Positions 16,905-25,846 are shown, counted from the stretch's first letter. The stretch is 64,000 nucleotides of DNA from Actinomycetospora callitridis (GCF_028737265.1 NZ_JAQZAK010000001.1:186001-250000); one strand, 5' to 3'. Numbers and translations are program-made. Notes: generated by a model not told the origin, from the letters alone.

Positions 16905-17951
16905 CTACGCGGCGGCCTTCCACCCCAGCGCCGGCCCCAGCCTGGTGGCCATGTCGGTGAGGATCTGGACGTAGTCGGCGTGCTCGAACGTGAACGGCAG
17001 CGCGAACACGACCTCGCGCACCTCGCGGAACGCCGGGTCGGTGTACAGCTTCTCGGCGACCTCCTCGGACGTGCCGAGGACGTCGGGCGCCGCGAGCAGC
17101 CCCGGCCCGGGCGGGCCCAGCGGCGCGGCGGTGCGCGGGGTGCGCTTCTCGACGAAGGCCTCGTACTTCGCGCGCTGCTCCGCGGTGGCCGAGTCGGTGG
17201 GGATCACGACCAGGCCCTGCGACACCCGGGCGGACTCGCCGGCGGGGTGGTGCGCCTTGAACAGCGCGATCTGGCGCTGCTGGATCGCCGCGAAGTCCCA
17301 CTTCCCGTCGGTCTCGAGGTCGCTGTCCTCGGGCTTGATGATGTTGCTGGTGAGCAGGTTCAGACCCTGCTCGGCGGCCCACTGCGTCGAGCGCCTGCTG
17401 CCCGCGCCGTACCAGATGCGGTCGGCGAGACCGGGGGAGTGCGGCTCGACCCGTGCCGAGAACTCCTCGAAGCCCTGGGTGCCCGAGAACGTGCTCACCG
17501 GCTCGCCGCGCACCATCCGCAGCAGCCGCGCCACCCGCTCGTAGGAGAGGTCCTCGACGTCCGCGGTGTCGGGGTAGAGCGCGCCCTTGACGTCGTCCCA
17601 GTGGATCGGCGGGCCGACGCTGAAGCCGGGTTCGAGACGCCCGCCGGACAGGATGTCGACGGTCGCGAGGTCCTCGGCCATCCGCAGCGGGTTCTCCCAC
17701 CCCAGGGGCGTGACGGCGGTGCCCATCGCGATGCGCGACGTGCGCTGCGACGCGGCGGCCATGATCGCGATCGGCGAGGAGATGCCGGTCTGGAAGTGGC
17801 GGTGGCGCAGGTAGGCGCTGTCGAACCCGAGCTGGTCGCCGAGCTCGATGACCTCCAGCGTGCTCTCCATGCCGGGGCCGGGGTCGTCCCCGTCGAACAG
17901 GCCGAGGGTGAGGAAGCCCAGCTTCTCGAGCGGGACGTCGGGTGTGGGCAT
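16905..17951 (-). CDS. LLM class flavin-dependent oxidoreductase
   Basis: A 348-residue luciferase-like monooxygenase. It shows the barrel opening FLTLGLFDGDD, the LATVDILSGGRLEPGFSVG motif near residues 96-114, and a long C-terminal insert typical of the bacterial LLM class that uses FMNH2 or F420. First gene of a two-gene operon with the acyl-CoA ligase. ATG 17951 follows GGGAGG. Oxidation of a carbonyl or aliphatic substrate to an acid that the ligase then activates is a reasonable but unproven role. Confidence 0.88.
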   Translation of the reverse strand: MPTPDVPLEKLGFLTLGLFDGDDPGPGMESTLEVIELGDQLGFDSAYLRHRHFQTGISSPIAIMAAASQRTSRIAMGTAVTPLGWENPLRMAEDLATVDILSGGRLEPGFSVGPPIHWDDVKGALYPDTADVEDLSYERVARLLRMVRGEPVSTFSGTQGFEEFSARVEPHSPGLADRIWYGAGSRRSTQWAAEQGLNLLTSNIIKPEDSDLETDGKWDFAAIQQRQIALFKAHHPAGESARVSQGLVVIPTDSATAEQRAKYEAFVEKRTPRTAAPLGPPGPGLLAAPDVLGTSEEVAEKLYTDPAFREVREVVFALPFTFEHADYVQILTDMATRLGPALGWKAAA

Positions 17952-18149
17952 GGCGGTTCCTCCCGGGACGCGGCACCCGGATCAACGCCGCGGGGCCCGG
18001 GATGTTCCCCGGTCATGCCGATCGGTGCGGCCGTGATGCCGGGGTGCCATCGGCCGGAGCGCCGCCGCGACACGGTGGTCGCGAACGGGACTCCGGCTCG
18101 ACGTCACCGACGCCGTCGGCCGCAGCCTCCGGTCAGCCTCCGGTCGCGC

Positions 18150-18560
18150 TCAGAGAGCGGCGGCCGCCGCGGTGGCCACGGCCTGGTCCTGCTCGCCGGT
18201 GCCCCCGCTGACGCCCACGGCGCCGACGACGGCGTCGCCGGACATCAGCGGGACGCCGCCCGCGAAGATCATGATGCGGCCGTGGTTCGAGTCCTGGATG
18301 CCGTAGAACTGCCCGCCGGGCTGGGCGTTCTCGCTGAGCCCCTGGGTGGAGACGTCGAACGCGCGGGCGCTGAACGCCTTGTTGATCGCGACGTCGACGC
18401 TGCCGATCCAGGCGCCGTCCTGGCGGATGTGCGTCACGAGGACGCCACCCGCGTCGACCACGGCGATGTTCATCGGCTGGCCCTGGCTCGCTGCCTCCTT
18501 CTCACCGGCGGCGACGACGCGACGGGCGTCGTCCAGGGTCACGGTCTCGATCGAGCGCAT
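18150..18560 (-). CDS. GlcG/HbpS family heme-binding protein
   Basis: A 136-residue protein of the GlcG/HbpS (DUF336) family: VTLDDARRVVAAGEKEA, MNIAVVDAGGVLVTHIRQDGAW, NKAFSARAF, FAGGVPLMSGDAVVGAVGVSGG. Family members form octamers and some bind heme or act in redox sensing; others accompany catabolic operons. No signal peptide, unlike secreted HbpS. ATG 18560 is preceded by GAGAGGA. It is divergent from a sulfite-oxidase-like molybdoenzyme, with 231 bp between the starts. Confidence 0.88.
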   Translation of the reverse strand: MRSIETVTLDDARRVVAAGEKEAASQGQPMNIAVVDAGGVLVTHIRQDGAWIGSVDVAINKAFSARAFDVSTQGLSENAQPGGQFYGIQDSNHGRIMIFAGGVPLMSGDAVVGAVGVSGGTGEQDQAVATAAAAAL

Positions 18561-18791
18561 ATCAGTCCTCTCGGCGGGCCGCGGGCGGGCACGTCGATCG
18601 GTCGACGCCGCCTCGCGTCGGGGCCCGGAACTCATCGTGGTCCCTGCCGGCGTGACGCGTCCAGTACGGGGCGTCATCGGGGTCACGCCCGCGCTGGGCC
18701 GTTCGCGGGCACCTCCGGGGGCTCCGGACTGGTTAGTGTCGACGCCGGGCGACGCGGCCCGTCCTGGCCGGAACGCACATGAGACGGAGTG

Positions 18792-19403
18792 ATGATCGTG
18801 GCGACCACCCGCGGTTTCCTGGGACGGCGCAAGGAGCGCGATCCGCGCCTGCCGCCCGGGCAGTACGACGTCGGGGCGGGGTGGCCGGTGCTGACGGCCG
18901 AGGCCACGCCGCGGGTGGACGCCGACAAGTGGAGCGTCACCGTCGACGGGCTGGTCGACACCCCGACGACGTGGACGCTCAAGGAGCTGCGGTTGTTGCC
19001 GCCGTCGGTGTACGCCGGGGACATCCACTGTGTGACGACGTGGTCGAAGCTCGACACCAACTTCACGGGCATCTCGCTGGACACCCTGTTCAACGCGGTG
19101 GGGGTGCGCCCGGAGGCGACGTACATCGTCGAGACCTCCACCACCGGCTACACCACCAACCTCCCGATCGAGGACGTCACCGGCGGCAAGGCGTGGCTGG
19201 TGTGGGAGCACGAGGGCAAGCCGTTGACCCGGGAGCACGGCGGGCCGGTGCGGATGCTGGTGCCGCACCTGTACTTCTGGAAGTCCGCGAAGTGGATCTC
19301 GAAGATCACGTTGCTGGACCACGACGAGCCCGGTTTCTGGGAGGTGAACGGCTATCACGAGCGAGGCGATCCCTGGCGTGAGCAGCGCTTCGACGGGGAC
19401 TGA
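18792..19403 (+). CDS. Sulfite-oxidase-like molybdopterin oxidoreductase
   Basis: A 203-residue protein consisting only of the Mo-pterin domain of the sulfite oxidase/YedY (MsrP) family. The Mo-ligating Cys is Cys80 in DIHCVTTWSKLD, followed by the GYTTNLPIED and GGPVRMLVPHLYFWKSAKWI signatures. There is no twin-arginine leader and no heme domain, so a cytoplasmic enzyme is expected. GTG 18789, ATG 18792 and GTG 18798 are all possible starts. It overlaps the following flavin reductase by 26 bp, so that reductase is its probable electron partner. Physiological substrate unknown. Confidence 0.88.
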   Translation: MIVATTRGFLGRRKERDPRLPPGQYDVGAGWPVLTAEATPRVDADKWSVTVDGLVDTPTTWTLKELRLLPPSVYAGDIHCVTTWSKLDTNFTGISLDTLFNAVGVRPEATYIVETSTTGYTTNLPIEDVTGGKAWLVWEHEGKPLTREHGGPVRMLVPHLYFWKSAKWISKITLLDHDEPGFWEVNGYHERGDPWREQRFDGD

Positions 19404-20136
19404 CGACCAGTTCGGCGCGCCCGAGGACCACGCGGGCGGGCCGAACGACCGGCGCGCGGCGGCGAAGTGGCGCGACGCGCGGGTGGTCGAGGTCGCCCAC
19501 CCGGCCGTCGACGCGGTGGTGCTGCGCCTGGCCGTGCCCGAGCGCGTCCAGCACCTCCCGGGCCAGCACTACGTGGTGCGCCTGCGTGCTCCCGACGGCT
19601 ACACCGCGCAGCGCTCGTACTCGGTCGCGTCGGCCCCGGGCGACGAGCTCGTGGAGCTGTTCGTCGAGCGCATCTCCGACGGCGAGGTGTCGGGCTATCT
19701 CGCCGACGTCGTCGAGCCCGGCGACGAGCTCGAGGTCCGCGGCCCGATCGGGCGCTGGTTCGTCTGGCGCGGGCGCACCCCGGCCGTCGCGATCGGCGGC
19801 GGCAGCGGGGTGGCCCCGCTGGTCGGGATGCTGCGGAACGCCACCGACCTGGGGCATCCGGAGCGGCTGCGGCTCGCGGTCAGCGCCACCACCCGCGCGC
19901 GGCTGCCCTACGCCGACGAGCTCGAGGCCGCCGGCGCCCGGATCGCGCTCACCCGCGAACCGGGCGAGCACGCCGGGCGCCTCGACGCGGCCGCGATCGC
20001 GGAGCTGGTCGACCCGGCCGCCACGGTCTACCTCTGCGGATCCGCGCGCTTCACCGGCGCGATGGAGACGCTGCTCGTCGACGCCGGCCAGCCCGAGGGC
20101 AGCATCCGCGTGGAACGCTTCGGCCCCACGGGATAG
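19378..20136 (+). CDS. Ferredoxin-reductase-type FAD/NAD(P)H oxidoreductase
   Basis: A 252-residue ferredoxin-NADP reductase-like protein. The FAD site is QRSYSVAS, the nucleotide domain has AIGGGSGVAPLVGML, and the C-terminal CGSARF is present. It has no 2Fe-2S cysteines, so it passes electrons directly. It starts at GTG 19378, inside the 3' end of the molybdoenzyme gene, in another frame. The pair forms a compact two-gene operon widespread in actinobacteria, where the flavoprotein most likely reoxidises or reduces the Mo subunit with NAD(P)H. Confidence 0.88.
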   Translation: MSSASTGTDDQFGAPEDHAGGPNDRRAAAKWRDARVVEVAHPAVDAVVLRLAVPERVQHLPGQHYVVRLRAPDGYTAQRSYSVASAPGDELVELFVERISDGEVSGYLADVVEPGDELEVRGPIGRWFVWRGRTPAVAIGGGSGVAPLVGMLRNATDLGHPERLRLAVSATTRARLPYADELEAAGARIALTREPGEHAGRLDAAAIAELVDPAATVYLCGSARFTGAMETLLVDAGQPEGSIRVERFGPTG

Positions 20137-20145
20137 CGCCCCGGC

Positions 20146-20502
20146 TCAATGGAGTCGGCGCTGCCAGTCCCGCGGCACGCGGTCGGTCGGGCCCGGGGTG
20201 CCCTGGTCGGCGGGGTGGTGCCGCGGGCCGGCGAGCACCGGGCCGTGGGACACCGTCCCGTCGCGGTCGTCGAAGAACCAGTCCTCGCCGGGCTCGAAGC
20301 TCGTGAGGACCGGGTGTCCGGCGTCGCGGGCGTGGTGGGTGGCGTGCTGCCCGGGCGAGGAGTCGCAGCAGCCGATGTGCCCGCAGGCGGCGCAGCGACG
20401 CAGGTGGAACCACCACCCGCCCGTCGCGTCGCACTCCACGCAGCCCGTGCCGGAGGGCTGGGCGTGCGGGTCGATCTCGGGGCCGTTCTCGGGGTAGCTC
20501 AC
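20146..20502 (-). CDS. UBP-type zinc finger protein
   Basis: A 118-residue protein dominated by a ZnF-UBP domain: CVEC near residue 21, CAACGHIGCCDSS, and paired histidines in HATHHARDAGHPV give the Cys/His zinc cluster, followed by the W-F-F-D-D-R-D tail found in bacterial members. In eukaryotes the fold binds free ubiquitin C-termini; the bacterial role is unknown. GTG start overlaps the upstream acetyltransferase stop (GTGA), indicating a small two-gene operon. Confidence 0.85.
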   Translation of the reverse strand: MSYPENGPEIDPHAQPSGTGCVECDATGGWWFHLRRCAACGHIGCCDSSPGQHATHHARDAGHPVLTSFEPGEDWFFDDRDGTVSHGPVLAGPRHHPADQGTPGPTDRVPRDWQRRLH

Positions 20503-20855
20503 GACGCCTCCTCGGTCGGTGCGTCCAGGCCGAGCGAGCGCCGATCGTCCGGCGGCACGTCGGCGAGGTACTCGCGGTGGGTGCGCAGCCAGCGCTGCGC
20601 GTAGGGACAGCGGGGGACGACGGCGACCCCCTCGGCGCGGGCGGCGTCGAACACCGCCTGCACGAGGCGACCGGCCAGGCCGCGCCCGCCGAAGGCCTCG
20701 TCGACCTCGGTGTGGATCAGCACGATCGCGCCCGGCGTCTCGTGGCCCCGCCGGCGCCGCACGGTCACGTGACCCGCCTCGACGCCGTCGACGCGCAGCA
20801 CGAACTCCCCGCGGTCGGGGTCCTCGTCCACCCGGACGTCGCTCTCGTCGTCCAT
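20499..20855 (-). CDS. GNAT family N-acetyltransferase (YjdJ-like)
   Basis: A 118-residue minimal GNAT of the YjdJ/Gcn5-related group, with VLIHTEVDEAFGGRGLAGRLVQ as the acetyl-CoA pyrophosphate loop and VVPRCPYAQRWLRTHREY following. Proteins of this size acetylate small amines or protein N-termini, but the target is unknown. ATG at 20855; its 3' end overlaps the zinc-finger gene by 4 bp. Divergent from the thiolase operon. Confidence 0.88.
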   Translation of the reverse strand: MDDESDVRVDEDPDRGEFVLRVDGVEAGHVTVRRRRGHETPGAIVLIHTEVDEAFGGRGLAGRLVQAVFDAARAEGVAVVPRCPYAQRWLRTHREYLADVPPDDRRSLGLDAPTEEAS

Positions 20856-20974
20856 CGGTCTCCTCACGTGCGATCCGGCCCCCGATCCGCCTCCATCCTG
20901 CTCCTGCGCGCGGCGGGACGCCCGTGACCCGCGGCACCGGGCGTTGACGGCGATCGCCACCCGGCGCAGGATCG

Positions 20975-21003
20975 GGACCAATCGGTCCGGGACCGTGTGG
21001 TCC
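20975..21003. promoter_or_regulatory. Tandem palindromic operators before thiolase operon
   Basis: GGACC-N4-GGTCC occurs twice in tandem, at 20975-20988 (spacer AATC) and 20990-21003 (spacer GTGT), with a 15-bp period. The pair ends 43 nt before the thiolase start in the divergent region with the GNAT gene. Two adjacent dyads are typical of cooperative repressor binding. No cognate regulator lies adjacent. Confidence 0.5.
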
Positions 21004-21046
21004 GCTTCATCCGGGTCCGGCGCCGGTCCGACACCGAGGAGGAACC

Positions 21047-22258
21047 ATGAGGGACGCGGTCATCGTCGACGCGGTGCGCACCCCGCTGGGCCGGGGCAAG
21101 CCCGGCGGCGCCTACGCCGGGGTGCACCCGGTGGACCTGCACGCGCACGTGCTGCGGTCGCTCGTCGAGCGGACGGGGCTGGACCCCGCCGAGGTCGACG
21201 ACGTCGTGGGCGGCGCGGTCGGGCAGGTCGGCGAGCAGAGCGGCAACACGACGCGGTTCGCGGCGCTGGCCGCGGGCTTCCCGGAGTCGGTGCCGGGGGT
21301 GACGGTCGACCGCCAGTGCGGCTCCAGCCAGCAGGCGCTGTCGTTCGCGGCGCAGGGCGTCGTCGCGGGCGGCTACGACATCGCGATCGCCTCGGGCGTC
21401 GAGTCGATGTCGCGCATCCCGATCGGCAGCCAGACGCGGGTGGACGGGGTCGCCCAGGATGTCGCGGGGGCGGCGGTCGGCGCCCGCTACGCGCCGGGGC
21501 TCATCCCGCAGGGCGTGAGCGCCGAGCTCATCGCGCGCCGCTGGGGCCTGTCGCGCGGGCAGCTCGACGAGTTCGCGCTCGCGAGCCACCAGCGCGCGGC
21601 GAGCGCCTGGGCCGACGGCCGCTTCGCCGGCGAGGTCGCGCCGCTGAAGACGACGCGCGCGGACGGGTCGGTCGGTCAGCTCGAGACCGACGAGACGGTC
21701 CGGCCCGGCACGACGGCCGAGGCGCTGGCGACGCTGCGCACCCCGTTCGCCGACCCGCGCTGGACCGAGCGCTTCGGCGACATCGACTGGACGGTCACCG
21801 CCGGCAACGCGAGCCCGTACAACGACGGTGCCGCGGCCCTGCTCGTCACGACCTCCGAGATCGCCGCCGCCCACGGCTGGACGCCACGCGCGCGGGTGCA
21901 CACCGCGACGGTCACCGGCGACGACCCGATCCTCATGCTCACCGGCATCATCCCGGCCACCGCGAAGGTGCTCGCCCGCGCCGGCCTCGCGATCGGCGAC
22001 ATCGACGCCTTCGAGGTCAACGAGGCGTTCGCGTCGGTGGTCCTGGCCTGGCTCGCCGAGACCGGCGCCGACCCGCGGAAGGTCAACGTCCACGGCGGTG
22101 CGATCAGCATCGGCCACCCGCTGGGCGCGAGCGGCGCCCGGCTCGCCACCACCCTGCTCGGGGTGCTCGAGCAGACCGGCGGGCGCTACGGCCTGCAGAC
22201 CATGTGCGAGGCCGGCGGCACCGCGAACGCCACGATCGTGGAGAGGATCGACCAGTGA
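21047..22258 (+). CDS. Acetyl-CoA C-acyltransferase (thiolase)
   Basis: A 403-residue type II thiolase. The acyl-accepting Cys91 (VDRQCGSSQQAL), His357 in SIGHPLGASGAR and the deprotonating Cys387 (TMCEAGGTAN) make a complete active site. It should catalyse thiolytic cleavage or condensation of 3-ketoacyl-CoA. ATG is preceded by GAGGAG. The stop overlaps the SDR start (GTGA), forming a two-gene operon behind tandem palindromes. The degradative direction is inferred from the surroundings. Confidence 0.95.
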   Translation: MRDAVIVDAVRTPLGRGKPGGAYAGVHPVDLHAHVLRSLVERTGLDPAEVDDVVGGAVGQVGEQSGNTTRFAALAAGFPESVPGVTVDRQCGSSQQALSFAAQGVVAGGYDIAIASGVESMSRIPIGSQTRVDGVAQDVAGAAVGARYAPGLIPQGVSAELIARRWGLSRGQLDEFALASHQRAASAWADGRFAGEVAPLKTTRADGSVGQLETDETVRPGTTAEALATLRTPFADPRWTERFGDIDWTVTAGNASPYNDGAAALLVTTSEIAAAHGWTPRARVHTATVTGDDPILMLTGIIPATAKVLARAGLAIGDIDAFEVNEAFASVVLAWLAETGADPRKVNVHGGAISIGHPLGASGARLATTLLGVLEQTGGRYGLQTMCEAGGTANATIVERIDQ

Positions 22259-22953
22259 TCATTTCAGGAGCGAACGTGCTGGTCACCGGGGCGAACCGCG
22301 GCCTCGGCGCCGCGCTCGTGGAGGGGCTGCTCGCGCGCGGCGCGGGCACCGTCTACGCCGCGGCGCGTGACCCCCGCACGGCCGCGCACAAGGACCCGCG
22401 CGTCGTGCCGCTGCGCCTCGACGTCACCGACCTCGCGTCGATCCGGGCGGTCGCCGAGCGCGCCGACGACGTCGACCTGCTCGTCAACAACGCGGGGGTG
22501 AGCGGGGCCGGCTCGCTGCTCACGGCCGATCCCGAGCGCGCCCGCGCCGAGATGGAGACCAACTACTGGGGCCCGGTCGCGATGCTGCGGGCGTTCGCCC
22601 CGGTGCTCGCCGCGCGCGGCGGGGGCGCGGCCGTCTCGGTGCTGTCCGCCCTCTCGTGGGCGGCGATGCCCGGGGCCGGGGCCTACTCGGCGAGCAAGGC
22701 GGCGGCGTGGTCGTTCACCAACACCGCCCGCGCCGAGCTCCGCGAGCAGGGCACGCTGGTGGTCGGCGTGCACCTCGGCTTCATGGACACCGACATGGTC
22801 GCCCACCTCGACGTCCCGAAGGTCGCCGCCGTCGACGTCGCCGACCGGATCCTCGACGCGGTGGCCGCGGGCGAGGAGGAGGTGCTCGCCGACGGTCCGG
22901 CCCGCGCGCTCAAGGAGGCCCTCGCCGGCCCGCCGAAGGGCCTGGAGATCTAG
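22255..22953 (+). CDS. Short-chain dehydrogenase/reductase (SDR)
   Basis: A 232-residue classical SDR with TGANRGLG (cofactor loop), NNAGV, the catalytic Ser in VLSALSW and YSASK. The GTG start overlaps the thiolase stop. Probable partner reaction is oxidation or reduction of a hydroxyacyl intermediate. Its stop lies only 7 nt from that of the convergent CBS-domain gene, with a TCTAGGGC direct repeat between them. Confidence 0.9.
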   Translation: MIISGANVLVTGANRGLGAALVEGLLARGAGTVYAAARDPRTAAHKDPRVVPLRLDVTDLASIRAVAERADDVDLLVNNAGVSGAGSLLTADPERARAEMETNYWGPVAMLRAFAPVLAARGGGAAVSVLSALSWAAMPGAGAYSASKAAAWSFTNTARAELREQGTLVVGVHLGFMDTDMVAHLDVPKVAAVDVADRILDAVAAGEEEVLADGPARALKEALAGPPKGLEI

Positions 22954-22960
22954 GGCAGGT

Positions 22961-24259
22961 CTAGGGCTCGGCGGGCGCGTCGCTCACCAGCGGGGTGATG
23001 CGCACCCGCTCCACGCGGTGGCCGTCGACGGTGACCACCTCGAACCGGTGGCCGAGCGCCTCGACGACGTCGCCGACATCGGGCGTGCGTCCGAGCCGGT
23101 GCAGGACGAACCCGCCGAGGGTGTCGTAGGGCCCGTCGGGCAGCTCGATGCCGGTCAGTTCGGTGACGTCACTGCGGTGCAGCAGGCCGTCGACGTCGTA
23201 GGTGCCCTCGTGGCGGGGGCGCACCGGCACGGCGGGGTCGTACTCGTCCTGGATCTCGCCGACGATCTCCTCGACGAGGTCCTCGACGGTGACGATCCCG
23301 TCGGTGCCGCCGTACTCGTCGATCACCACCGCGAGGTGCCCGCCCCCGCGGCGCAGCAGGGTCAGGGTGTCGAGCACCGGCTTCCCGCCGGGCACCACGG
23401 TCACGGGGCGGGCGAGGTCGCGCAGCACGGGCGGCGTGCCGTCCGGGCGTGGGCGGGCCGTGAGCAGGTCGCGGACGTGCACGAAGCCGATGACGTCGTC
23501 CACCGACTCGCCGGTGACGGGGTAGCGGGAGTGCGGGCGGTCGCTGACGTGGTCGACGGCGTCGGCGGCGGTGTCGTCGGCGGAGAGGAAGTCGACCTCG
23601 GTGCGCGGCACCATGACCTCGCTGATCACGCGGTCGGTCACCGCGAAGGCGTCCGAGAGCAGGCGGCGCTCGGCGTCGGTGAGCGTGCTCGTGGTGCGCA
23701 CCATGTCGCGCAGCTCGTCCTGGCTGACCTCGTCGCCGGGGTCCTTCGGGTCGACCCCGAGCACGCGCACGACCGCGTTGGTCGAGCGCGAGAGCAGCCA
23801 GATCAGCGGCCGGGTCAGGGTCGCCAGCCGGTCGAGCAGCGGCGCCGCGACGAGCGCCACCCGCTCGGGCTGCTGCAGGGCCAGGCGCTTGGGCACCAGT
23901 TCGCCGGCCACGAGCGACAGGTACGACACGAGCGCGGTGACGACGAGCAGCGCGACGGTGGCGGCCAGCGCCACCGGCAGGCCCCAGCCCGCGAGCACCG
24001 GCTCGAGCCGCGTCGCGATCGTCGCGCCGCCGTAGCTCGAGGCGAAGAAGCCGGTGAACGTCACGCCGATCTGGACCGCGGACAGGAACCGGTTGGAGTC
24101 GCCGCGCAGCTTCGCGACGGCCCGGCCGCGCCCGCCCCGCTCGCCCAGCGCGCTCACCTGGCCCGGGCGCAGCGCCACCAGCGCGATCTCGGCCGCGGCG
24201 AAGAATCCGCCCACGAGCACGAACACCAGCACCAGCGCGATGTTCAGCGCGACGTCCAC
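22961..24259 (-). CDS. CNNM/CorC-type transporter-associated CBS protein (hemolysin family)
   Basis: A 432-residue membrane protein: DUF21/CNNM transmembrane domain (about 1-195, four hydrophobic helices, first helix ALNIALVLVFVLVGGFFAAAEIALVAL), a CBS pair (about 210-330, MVPRTEVDFL and VIDEYGGTDGIVTVEDLVEEIVG), and a C-terminal CorC_HlyC transporter-associated domain. Homologues act in Mg2+/Co2+ efflux despite the old hemolysin name. GTG start at 24259 chosen from the conserved N-terminus. Single gene. Confidence 0.93.
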   Translation of the reverse strand: MDVALNIALVLVFVLVGGFFAAAEIALVALRPGQVSALGERGGRGRAVAKLRGDSNRFLSAVQIGVTFTGFFASSYGGATIATRLEPVLAGWGLPVALAATVALLVVTALVSYLSLVAGELVPKRLALQQPERVALVAAPLLDRLATLTRPLIWLLSRSTNAVVRVLGVDPKDPGDEVSQDELRDMVRTTSTLTDAERRLLSDAFAVTDRVISEVMVPRTEVDFLSADDTAADAVDHVSDRPHSRYPVTGESVDDVIGFVHVRDLLTARPRPDGTPPVLRDLARPVTVVPGGKPVLDTLTLLRRGGGHLAVVIDEYGGTDGIVTVEDLVEEIVGEIQDEYDPAVPVRPRHEGTYDVDGLLHRSDVTELTGIELPDGPYDTLGGFVLHRLGRTPDVGDVVEALGHRFEVVTVDGHRVERVRITPLVSDAPAEP

Positions 24260-24311
24260 CCCGTGATCCTGACAGCCGGGAGGTACCGGACCTGTCGGGC
24301 CCGGGGTGCTC

Positions 24312-24887
24312 CTACGGCGTGCGACCCGTGACGGCCACGATCCGGTCGAGCATTCCGGCATCGTCGCCGGGGGTGACGGGGTCGCCCCACAGCTCGGGGA
24401 GCGGCGCGGCCGGTACGAACACCGTGACGTGGTCGAGGCACGCCCGCAGGGTCTCGTCGGGTAGCTCGGGGGCGGGACGGTCGAGGGCGCGGGCGAGATC
24501 CCATGCGTGCACGACGAGCTCGGTGAGCCCGATGAGCGCCCACGTCGGACGCGGGAGCTCCGGCCCGCCGGGCGCGCCGGCCGTGCCCTCCCACGCGGCG
24601 GGATCGCGCCACGCCTCGGCCATCGCCCCGATCCTGGTCGCGAGCGCCCCACGGCGCCCGACCTCCCACCGCCCGGCTTCCCGGGGGCCGGTCCCCGGGC
24701 CGGGGTCGTCGTCTCCGCGGGCCAGCGCGGCGAACCCGCCGGCGACGACGTCGAGGTGGTCGAGCAGGTCGGCGACCGTCCAGTCGGCGCACGGGGTCGG
24801 CGTGCGCAGGCCGTCGTCGTCCGTGGCCGTGACGAGGGCGGCCAGCGGCGCCGCGGCGGGGGCGAGGTCGATCGGTCGGGTGCTCAT
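24312..24887 (-). CDS. TIGR03086-like DinB/maleylpyruvate isomerase-fold protein
   Basis: A 191-residue protein with the four-helix DinB/MDMPI fold: TPTPCADWTVADLLDHLDVVAGGFA near residues 29-52 and LTELVVHAWDLARALDRP in the second half, the latter His being a probable metal ligand. Such proteins bind a divalent metal and may perform mycothiol-dependent transfers. ATG 24887 is preferred because the domain begins soon after it; an upstream ATG at 24920 is possible. No strong ribosome site. Confidence 0.8.
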   Translation of the reverse strand: MSTRPIDLAPAAAPLAALVTATDDDGLRTPTPCADWTVADLLDHLDVVAGGFAALARGDDDPGPGTGPREAGRWEVGRRGALATRIGAMAEAWRDPAAWEGTAGAPGGPELPRPTWALIGLTELVVHAWDLARALDRPAPELPDETLRACLDHVTVFVPAAPLPELWGDPVTPGDDAGMLDRIVAVTGRTP

Positions 24888-25095
24888 GGGGATGGGACGG
24901 ACGGCGCGGCACCGAGTCATCGGTCGGGTCGTGCCGTCGTCCTCCTCGTCGTGCCGGCAGAGGTCCGAGAGGCACCCCTCCGAATGGTGGGGAGGGGTCG
25001 ACGGCCGGTGTGACGTGGGTAACCTCGGAGGTGCCGCCCGTCAGGGGCGGTGATGTCCCGACGACGGTGACGACCATGTCATCGGAGGTGGACCG

Positions 25096-25296
25096 ATGTC
25101 CGACGACGCGCGACGCGAACCCACGGCTCCCCGCGAGCGGCACGACGACGACCAGCCCGCACGGCAGGGCAACGTGCACGGCATGGTCGAGGCGGCCCGG
25201 CTGTGGGCCCGCCAGCAGGGCCTGGCGGTGCCGACGAACGGACCGCTCCCGCACGAGGTGATGGCGCAGTACAAGCGCCGCCAGACCTGGGAGTAG
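25096..25296 (+). CDS. Lsr2 C-terminal-like mini DNA-binding protein
   Basis: A 66-residue protein. The C-terminal half (EAARLWARQQGLAVPTNGPL, then PHEVMAQYK) resembles the AT-hook-like DNA-binding domain of Lsr2, where WARENGxxVSxRGRIPxxVxxxY is normal; the RGR core is replaced by TNGP, so minor-groove binding may be weak or altered. The N-terminal half is polar and probably disordered. GGAGGTGGACCG provides the ribosome site. It is convergent with the VOC gene (1 nt between stops). Confidence 0.7.
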   Translation: MSDDARREPTAPRERHDDDQPARQGNVHGMVEAARLWARQQGLAVPTNGPLPHEVMAQYKRRQTWE

Positions 25297-25297
25297 G

Positions 25298-25846
25298 TCA
25301 GCTCGGGGCCTCCCGCAGCACCGCCCGTTCGTCGTCGGTGAAGACGACGCGACCGGCGAGCACGTCCTCGAGCGTGATGCCCTCGGCGGGCTCGTCCCAC
25401 CGCAGCGTGGTGTCCGCGAGCTGGAGCAGGGTGCCGCAGCCCGAGCGGGGCCGCACGAAGGCCTCACGCCAGGCGGGGTTGCGGACGTCCACGTCGACGA
25501 CCTCGTAGCCGTGGCCCTCGAGGCGGGCCACGGCCACCTCGACGTCGGCGACGACCAGGGTGATGTGGTGGACGCCGGGGCCCCGCTTCTCGAGGAACCG
25601 GGCGACAGGGGCGTCGTCGCGCAGCGGCGAGATCAGCTCGATCTTCATCCCGCCGGGCAGGACGAACTGCGCGACGCGGATGCCCTGGTGGTCGTTGTCG
25701 CCGCCGAACAGGAAGCGCCCGCCGAGGGTGTCGCCGAACAGGGCGGCGCCCTCGCGCGGGTCGGCGACGGCGACGGCGACGTGGTCCATGCGCAGGACGC
25801 CGGCGTCGGGCGGGAGTGCCGGCGTCGCCGGCGTCCCCGGGATCAC
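25298..25846 (-). CDS. VOC family protein (methylmalonyl-CoA epimerase-like)
   Basis: A 182-residue glyoxalase/VOC protein: LRMDHVAVAVADP (metal His near residue 21), IELISPL (Glu), VHHITLVVADVEVAV (His) and a C-terminal LLQLADT (possible Glu replaced). The layout is that of methylmalonyl-CoA epimerases and related isomerases. It ends a five-gene minus-strand operon (29727 to 25298) in which every junction overlaps; start GTG overlaps the LLM stop (GTGA). Epimerase, lyase or dioxygenase activity cannot be chosen from sequence. Confidence 0.83.
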   Translation of the reverse strand: MIPGTPATPALPPDAGVLRMDHVAVAVADPREGAALFGDTLGGRFLFGGDNDHQGIRVAQFVLPGGMKIELISPLRDDAPVARFLEKRGPGVHHITLVVADVEVAVARLEGHGYEVVDVDVRNPAWREAFVRPRSGCGTLLQLADTTLRWDEPAEGITLEDVLAGRVVFTDDERAVLREAPS

